DNA from: Desulfobulbus sp.
GTDB taxonomy: Bacteria; Desulfobacterota; Desulfobulbia; Desulfobulbales; Desulfobulbaceae
Direction of reading: 5' to 3'
NCBI GenBank assembly: GCA_009780825.1
Contig: WQZH01000005.1
Coordinates: 1 to 64,000 of the forward strand
DNA: 64,000 nt
Part shown: positions 59,016 to 64,000 of the stretch, one piece after another
Numbering within the stretch: the first letter of the stretch is position 1
Layout: each line of letters begins with the position of its first letter
Translations under genes and position numbers: made by a program
The notes under the pieces: model-generated
Seen by the model: the letters and a program-made list of their open reading frames with translations, nothing else
Told to the model about the DNA's origin: nothing
Database searches by the model: none

Positions 59016-60227
59016 ATGCCAGGCCTGCACGGCAAACGAATATTGCTCGGCATTACCGGCTCCATCGCCGCCTATAAGGCGGTGGAATGGCTCCGCTCGC
59101 TGGTTAAGGAAGAGGCGGATGTGACGGTTGCCATGACCGAGGCTGCCGAACGGTTTGTCTCGCCGCTCACCTTTTCCGCCCTGAGCGGCCATGGTGTGCA
59201 CCGCGACCTGTTCGATGAGGCGCCGGACCGGGTCATGGCGCACATCAATCTGTCGAGGGAGGCGGACGCCATTCTGGTCGCGCCGGCCACGGCGCAGACC
59301 ATTGCCCGGCTTGCCCATGGCATGGCGGATAATCTGCTGACAGCAGCCATCCTTGCCGCCCGCATTCCCGTGGTCATCTGTCCGGCGATGAATTCGTTCA
59401 TGCTGAACCATCCCGCCACTCAGGACAACATCCGCCGCCTGGAGTCCTTCGGGTATCGTATCGTTCAGCCGAACAGCGGCGAACTTGCCTGCGGCGAGGT
59501 CGGCGACGGCAGGTTGGCTGATTGGGATGCGGCCAGGGAAGCGCTGCTCTCTCTGTTTCAACCCGATGATCTCAAAGGAATGACCGTTCTGATCACGGCT
59601 GGTCCGACTCGGGAAGCCTTGGACCCGGCCCGCTTTCTCAGCAATCGTTCCAGCGGCAAAATGGGATTTGCCCTGGCGCGCACGGCCCGGCGCCGGGACG
59701 CTGAGGTGGTGTTGGTTGCCGGTCCGGTGCAACTGTCCGATCCGCCTGGGATCGAGGTGATGCGAGTGACGACGGCCGAGGAAATGCGGCAGGCGGTCGT
59801 TGGCCGGGCCGCTGTGGCGGATGTCGTGGTCAAATCCGCAGCGGTGGCCGATTTCAGGCCAGCGGCCATTGCCGGCCATAAAATCAAGAAGACGCAGTAC
59901 GGTGGGCACCTCGATATGGTGAAGAACCCTGATATTCTGGCAGAATTGGGTGCACACCGTCCTCTGGGGCAGATTCTGGTCGGCTTTGCCGCCGAAAGCC
60001 AGGATCATGTCAGTGAGGGGCAGAGAAAACTGCGGGAAAAAAATGCAGACCTGATGGTTGTCAACGATATTTTGGGCGTACAGACCGGATTCGATGTGGA
60101 GACCAACCAGGTGACCTTGGTTGACTGCCGGGGATCTGTCGCCTTGCCGTTGCTCTCCAAAGAGGAAACCGCCGACCGGATCTGGGATGCGGTCGTTCAG
60201 TTGCGCAGTGGTCCGGCCGGGATATAG
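59016..60227 (+). CDS. coaBC: Bifunctional phosphopantothenoylcysteine decarboxylase/synthase
   Basis: The product is 403 residues. The N-terminal CoaC flavoprotein domain starts [14 protein letters not shown], with PAMNSFM and the active-site cysteine in [11 protein letters not shown]. The C-terminal CoaB domain has [26 protein letters not shown] and KIKK, followed by GFAAES. It makes phosphopantetheine in two steps of CoA synthesis. Confidence 0.95.
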   Translation: MPGLHGKRILLGITGSIAAYKAVEWLRSLVKEEADVTVAMTEAAERFVSPLTFSALSGHGVHRDLFDEAPDRVMAHINLSREADAILVAPATAQTIARLAHGMADNLLTAAILAARIPVVICPAMNSFMLNHPATQDNIRRLESFGYRIVQPNSGELACGEVGDGRLADWDAAREALLSLFQPDDLKGMTVLITAGPTREALDPARFLSNRSSGKMGFALARTARRRDAEVVLVAGPVQLSDPPGIEVMRVTTAEEMRQAVVGRAAVADVVVKSAAVADFRPAAIAGHKIKKTQYGGHLDMVKNPDILAELGAHRPLGQILVGFAAESQDHVSEGQRKLREKNADLMVVNDILGVQTGFDVETNQVTLVDCRGSVALPLLSKEETADRIWDAVVQLRSGPAGI

Positions 60228-60250
60228 AAGGGACGAATCCCGACACGCTC

Positions 60251-60805
60251 ATGCAGATAAGCCGTTCTGAACAGAAGAGAAGGGTCAAGGAAATAGAGCG
60301 GCTTATGGCTGAACTGGTGAGCCTGTCGCCGCATATCCTGAGCCAGGCCCTGGTTCCGGAAGAATTCAGACAGGAACTCCTCGCTGCGGCAGCGTTGCGG
60401 GGAAGCGTCCGGCAGCGCCAGATCAAATACCTGACCAAGGTGGCGCAGCAATACCCGCTTGAGAATTTGTACGATCTGGTCAGCCGGCATCGCGGTCATG
60501 CGCTGGCGGCGCGGAAACAGATGCACACGCTGGAGTTTTACCGCGACGCCTTGATCGACGAGGCCCTGGAGCAGCAGGAGCGCTGCCGCCAAGCAGGCAG
60601 CAATTGCGAAGAACAATGGCCAAGTCAGAGCGTATCCGCGTTGCAGGCCGAAATGCCGGAAATCGATCCTCTGGTTCTTTTGCGGCTGGCCTCCCTCTTT
60701 GCCCGTACCCGCAACCCCCGCTACAGCCGCGAAATCTTCCGCTACCTGCGGTCCGTCCAGGAGATGCGGCAACGCACCAACAGCCGCCGCTCCGAAGAGG
60801 AATAG
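60251..60805 (+). CDS. DarP/YjgA-like (DUF615) ribosome-associated protein
   Basis: The product is 184 residues, helical and charged. SRSEQKRRVKEIERLMAELVSL at the start, RGSVRQRQIKYLTKVAQQ in the middle, HTLEFYRDALIDE and a final REIFRYLRSVQE match DUF615, whose E. coli member promotes late 50S assembly. It starts 23 bases after coaBC. The assignment rests on pattern recognition. Confidence 0.8.
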   Translation: MQISRSEQKRRVKEIERLMAELVSLSPHILSQALVPEEFRQELLAAAALRGSVRQRQIKYLTKVAQQYPLENLYDLVSRHRGHALAARKQMHTLEFYRDALIDEALEQQERCRQAGSNCEEQWPSQSVSALQAEMPEIDPLVLLRLASLFARTRNPRYSREIFRYLRSVQEMRQRTNSRRSEEE

Positions 60806-60922
60806 GCCAGGCAGCCATGTCGCACCGGCTCGTCTGTTACCCGCCTCTGTTTTCTCATTGCCATGCGCAATAAAGGTTTGCTTCCCGCACCGGACGCACC
60901 GCTGTGACCGCCGAACTCCGGG

Positions 60923-61834
60923 TCAGCCCTCTTGCCGCCGCTTACGGACATAGGCGGCCGCTTCCATGCCGGCGACGCATCCTTCACCCACCGCCTTGGC
61001 CATCTGATATGGCGCGCCGACAATATCTCCGGCTGCGTACACCCCTGAAATATTGGTGGCCTGCTGCCGATCGGTTGCGATGTGTTTGAGCGATTCCGCA
61101 TCCAACTGAACGCCGATCTGGGTGGCCAGCTCAAGGGCGCCCTTGGAACCCAATTCAATAAAAAGGCCATCGGCGGTCAACGTCTGTCCGTTGGTCAACA
61201 GCAGCGAATGGACATTGCGCTCGCCGATGATCTCCTTGACCGCGCTGGGGATGCGCTCCACCTTGCTCGTTTCCAGCCGGTTGAGCAGTTTTGCGGAGAC
61301 CTTGAGGTCTTCCGCGACCAGATAGACCTTGGCCGCATAGTCGAGGAGGGTCAGGGCGCCATCCACGGCGGCGCTGCGGTCGCCAGTGACCGCGACGACC
61401 GCGTTCCGGTAGAAATTGGCGTCGCAGTCCACGCAATAGGAAACCCCGCGACCGGACAATTCCTGTTCACCTGGGACATTGAGCTTTTTCTTCGAGACGC
61501 CCATGGCGAAAATGAGCGCATGCGCACCAATGGTTGCGCCGCTTTCCAGCGCTAGCTGAAAGAGTTCCTCCGACTGGGTGATGCTCAACACATCCTCGGA
61601 GGAGATTTCGGCGCCGAACTGTTGAGCCTGCTCCACGCCAAGCCGCAGGAGATCGCCCCCTGAAGAAACGCCGGGGACAAAGGCGTAATTTTCTATGTGG
61701 GCGCCGTGCAATGCCGAATTTTCGATACGTCCCAGCATCAGGACGCTGGTTTTCCTTCTGGAGGCGTGGATGGCGGCTTGAATGCCGGCAGGCCCTGTGC
61801 CGATAATGACAACATCGTATGTCTGGATGGACAT
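60923..61834 (-). CDS. Atypical thioredoxin reductase-like flavoprotein
   Basis: The product is 303 residues. FAD binding is intact: IIGTGPAGIQAA at the N-terminus and YAAGDIVGAPYQMAKAVGEG near the C-terminus. The redox pair is C134-V-D-C137. Both NADPH motifs are missing: the GGGNxA loop reads GDRSAA (151-156) and HRRxxxR is replaced around 174-180 by AEDLKVS. This pattern fits pyridine-nucleotide-independent enzymes such as ferredoxin-dependent FFTR rather than standard TrxB. AGGAG precedes ATG 61834. No thioredoxin gene is adjacent. Confidence 0.85.
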   Translation of the reverse strand: MSIQTYDVVIIGTGPAGIQAAIHASRRKTSVLMLGRIENSALHGAHIENYAFVPGVSSGGDLLRLGVEQAQQFGAEISSEDVLSITQSEELFQLALESGATIGAHALIFAMGVSKKKLNVPGEQELSGRGVSYCVDCDANFYRNAVVAVTGDRSAAVDGALTLLDYAAKVYLVAEDLKVSAKLLNRLETSKVERIPSAVKEIIGERNVHSLLLTNGQTLTADGLFIELGSKGALELATQIGVQLDAESLKHIATDRQQATNISGVYAAGDIVGAPYQMAKAVGEGCVAGMEAAAYVRKRRQEG

Positions 61835-62215
61835 GTGTTGCTCCTATGGTGAAAAAGAGGGGAAAAAAACCGGGCGAGCCGTTATAGTTGTCGGCGTGTA
61901 TAGTCTTGCAACGATTTGTACCTTATCTCCAGATCGAGGTCGACAGATTTGTTGATTTCGTATATAATTAAAGGTTATTGTTATCAGCCTCTCCTGTCGG
62001 TGCGGCCTCTGCGTCGAAGGCAGACCAGCAGCAGCGCAATGTCCTCTCTCAGGCCCGCTTGCAGAATGTGCCGCTTACGCCAGGGTATAAGCTGCGAAGC
62101 GGGTTGTGTCTTTTAGCGCCTTTTCAGGACGAAGCTCCGCAGTGAACTGGCGGTCTGAGCTGGCCCGGCTTGAGCCAGACCCAGAACAAGATAAACATCA
62201 ACAACAAGGAACGTC
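61835..62215. other. Divergent intergenic region with tol operon leader
   Basis: The 381 bases hold the tolQ promoter (61940-61968) and a leader of about 240 bases on the plus strand. The leader has several small inverted repeats but no family I recognise. A minus-strand promoter for the flavoprotein is expected but not well resolved. Confidence 0.5.
61940..61968 (+). promoter_or_regulatory. Sigma70 promoter of the tol operon
   Basis: TCGACA (61940-61945), exactly 17 bases, then perfect TATAAT (61963-61968). The best promoter match in this part of the window; it faces tolQ. Confidence 0.7.
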
Positions 62216-62908
62216 GTGGATTTATCTATTTTTGAAATTATGAAGCACGCCGGGATGATGGGCAAGTTGATCATGCTCATTTTGCTCGTTTTTTCGGTGC
62301 TTTCATGGTCTATCGTCATCATGAAATTCATCGTTTTCAGAAAAATCCGGATTACTTCCCTGGATTTTCTCGATGCATTCTGGGAAAGCAAAACACTCAA
62401 TGAAGCGTACGAGGCGGCACGCGAGTACCCGATGAGCCCTGAGGCCACAGTCTTTGTCGCCGGGTATAATGAGCTGAGAAAGATCAGCGCCTCACGCAGC
62501 AGTGGACAGGCGCCAACCACACTGGAGACGCAGCTGGCCACCATGGATAATCTCAAGCGGGCGGTTCGCAAGGCACAGTTTTTGGAATCCGACCGTCTGG
62601 CCCGCTCGATTTCGGTCCTCGCCACCACCGGTAGCACCACCCCGTTTATCGGTTTGTTCGGCACGGTATGGGGGATCATGGCTTCCTTCCAGAGCATCGG
62701 CGAGAGGGGGTCGGCCTCGTTGGCCGTCGTCGCTCCTGGTATATCGGAAGCGCTCATCGCCACTGCCGCCGGTCTTGCCGTGGCCATCCCCGCCGTTATC
62801 TTCTTTAACTATTTTTCCGACAAGGTCGCCGTGTTTGAATCCAATGTCGAGAGTTTCAGCACCGATTTCATCAATCTGATCGAGCGGGATATCCTCACCA
62901 GGACGTGA
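62216..62908 (+). CDS. tolQ: TolQ/ExbB family proton channel subunit
   Basis: The product is 230 residues with a GTG start at 62216 and AAGGA upstream. Three membrane helices lie at about 15-38, 130-155 and 170-195; the TTGSTTPFIGLFGTVWGIM and GISEALIATAAGLAVAIPAV segments are characteristic. With TolR it uses the proton gradient to energise TolA and outer-membrane constriction. Confidence 0.94.
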   Translation: MDLSIFEIMKHAGMMGKLIMLILLVFSVLSWSIVIMKFIVFRKIRITSLDFLDAFWESKTLNEAYEAAREYPMSPEATVFVAGYNELRKISASRSSGQAPTTLETQLATMDNLKRAVRKAQFLESDRLARSISVLATTGSTTPFIGLFGTVWGIMASFQSIGERGSASLAVVAPGISEALIATAAGLAVAIPAVIFFNYFSDKVAVFESNVESFSTDFINLIERDILTRT

Positions 62909-62912
62909 TCGT

Positions 62913-63335
62913 ATGGGACCGCTAGGAAACAGCAGGGGAAAACGGAGGCTGGTTGCCGATATCAACGTGACGCCATTGGTTGACGTCATGCTGGTGTTGC
63001 TTATCATTTTTATGGTCACGGCTCCCATGATGACGCAAGGGCTGGAGGTCGACCTTCCCGAGGCGACGACCAAGGCATTGCCCCAGCAGGAAGAACCCCT
63101 GGTGGTGACCATCAAGAAGGAAGGGGATGTCTATCTCAGAAAGGAAAAGATGACCTCGGTCACCCTGCAGGCGCAGTTGCGGGCCATGTCCCCTGAAGTG
63201 AAAAAAGAGGGTATTTATCTCCGTGCCGACAAGAATGTCCCCTACGGTGTGGTGACGTCGATCATGGCCGACATTCATGCCGCGGGTTTCGATAAACTGG
63301 GAATGATCACTGTCCCGGCTGAAAGAAACAAGTAA
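62913..63335 (+). CDS. tolR: TolR/ExbD family protein
   Basis: The product is 140 residues. One helix near 22-42 contains the key aspartate in TPLVDVMLVLLIIFMVTAP. The periplasmic domain has EPLVVTIKKEGDVYL and LRADKNVPYGVVTSIM. It starts four bases after tolQ and pairs with it. Confidence 0.95.
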   Translation: MGPLGNSRGKRRLVADINVTPLVDVMLVLLIIFMVTAPMMTQGLEVDLPEATTKALPQQEEPLVVTIKKEGDVYLRKEKMTSVTLQAQLRAMSPEVKKEGIYLRADKNVPYGVVTSIMADIHAAGFDKLGMITVPAERNK

Positions 63336-63355
63336 AAGAGACTGGCTGGATTTTC

Positions 63356-64000
63356 GTGCAGTATACCGAGACGGAATCGTATCTCCTCCAGCAGGAGGCT
63401 GAGCAACACTGGTGGTTGGCATTTTTGCTGGCCCTCTGTGTCCATGGCGCTGTTGCGGCGGCACTGGTGTTCATGCCCTCGCTGTTTACAAGCAGGCCGA
63501 TTGTTGAAGAAGTTGTTTCAGTCAGCCTGGTGGCCATGCCCGAGGTCGAAGGCGCTTCCACTGCGCCCCCCGCTGGCCCTGCCAAATCGGCTGTCGAAAA
63601 AGTGGAGACGCCTCCACCTCCGCCACCACCACCTACTCCGCCAAAACCTCCGGAATCGATAGCACCTCCCGAGCAGCTTGCTCCAACGCCCAAGGAGAGA
63701 GTTGCGGTTCAGCCTGAAACAGCACCGCCTGAGCCCATTGAGCTGAAAAATCCGATTTCTCTGGCGCCCGAGAAACGTAAGATCCAGAAAACCCAGGATA
63801 CCAGGCTGGAAGAAGAGAAGGCCAAAGAACGGGAGAAGGAGGAACGCGAACTCCTGAAAAAGATCGAGGAGCGCAAGCAAGAAGCCGCGCGCAAGGAAGC
63901 GCAGCAGCGCGAGGAAGAACGGAAAAAGGCCCTTGCCCAGGCACGGCTTGAGCAGATCAAGGCGGAAAACGAGGCGCGTGCCGCCGCTGATGAGGCCCGC
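63356..64000 (+). CDS. tolA: TolA/TonB-like protein, truncated by the window end
   Basis: The frame opens with GTG 63356, 20 bases after tolR, and stays open for 215 codons to the last base, so only the N-terminal part is seen. A helix at about 19-42 anchors it. A proline-rich stretch with an eight-proline run follows (about 86-100), then a long Glu/Lys/Ala/Arg-rich helix typical of the TolA stalk. A C-terminal TolA or TonB domain should lie beyond the window. It links TolQR to the outer membrane and Pal. Confidence 0.85.
   Translation, partial: MQYTETESYLLQQEAEQHWWLAFLLALCVHGAVAAALVFMPSLFTSRPIVEEVVSVSLVAMPEVEGASTAPPAGPAKSAVEKVETPPPPPPPPTPPKPPESIAPPEQLAPTPKERVAVQPETAPPEPIELKNPISLAPEKRKIQKTQDTRLEEEKAKEREKEERELLKKIEERKQEAARKEAQQREEERKKALAQARLEQIKAENEARAAADEAR

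Overview
The window looks like a stretch of chromosome from an anaerobic, sulfate-reducer-like member of the Desulfobacterota, probably the order Desulfobulbales. I infer this from gene content, not from a database match: a TunR-type regulator (inactive tyrosine-recombinase fold plus TOBE domains, known from sulfate reducers), a PxxKW cysteine-rich protein, a ferredoxin-fused EtfA, a GlcD/GlcF oxidase pair, TonB/Tol and Mla envelope systems typical of a Gram-negative cell, and a pyridine-nucleotide-motif-less thioredoxin reductase. No rRNA, tRNA, CRISPR array or prophage was seen.

Layout. 0-2 kb: hairpin cluster, a zinc-ribbon membrane protein and a DUF599 protein. 2-9 kb (minus strand): pdxH, an MscS-like channel, glcD and glcF in one run, preceded by a sirtuin. 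9-17 kb: an acyltransferase, an AI-2E-family permease, a CoaD-like enzyme, topoisomerase IV (parE-parC), and a REP-associated transposase bracketed by an exact inverted pair of REP palindromes. 17-20.4 kb: cutA with a tiny zinc-ribbon gene, then coaX, ldcA and a membrane protein. 20.5-22.5 kb: an accessory patch with an internally duplicated protein, an abutting truncated lipase-like gene, a severed nucleotide-sugar dehydrogenase 3' end and an ABM-type monooxygenase. 22.7-26.2 kb: queD-queE, trmN6-like and comM. 26.3-28.2 kb: tunR-like and a PilZ gene, divergent.

28.3-31.9 kb is a lipid-transport operon mlaE-F-D-A-C. 32.1-42.6 kb is one long plus-strand run: yceD-rpmF-plsX-fabH, then an acyl-CoA dehydrogenase and etfB-etfA where fabD often sits, then fabG-acpP-fabF-rpiB, a terminator, and nrdR-ribD. 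42.6-46.5 kb (minus): a ParB-like protein, ihfA, eno and an isolated pilC. 47.1-56.4 kb (minus): pbpC, a YiiX-like lipoprotein and a giant alpha-2-macroglobulin, a periplasmic defence/peptidoglycan module. 56.6-61.8 kb: yggS-tatD, a lipoprotein, coaBC, a DarP-like protein and the atypical thioredoxin reductase. 62.2-64 kb: tolQ-tolR and the first 215 codons of a TolA/TonB-like gene that runs off the window.

The best candidates for something not well described are the acyl-CoA dehydrogenase/EtfBA set embedded in the fatty-acid synthesis operon, the thioredoxin reductase that lacks both NADPH-binding motifs, and the duplicated protein coupled to a broken lipase gene. All coordinates and motifs come from reading the sequence; promoter and terminator calls are by eye.
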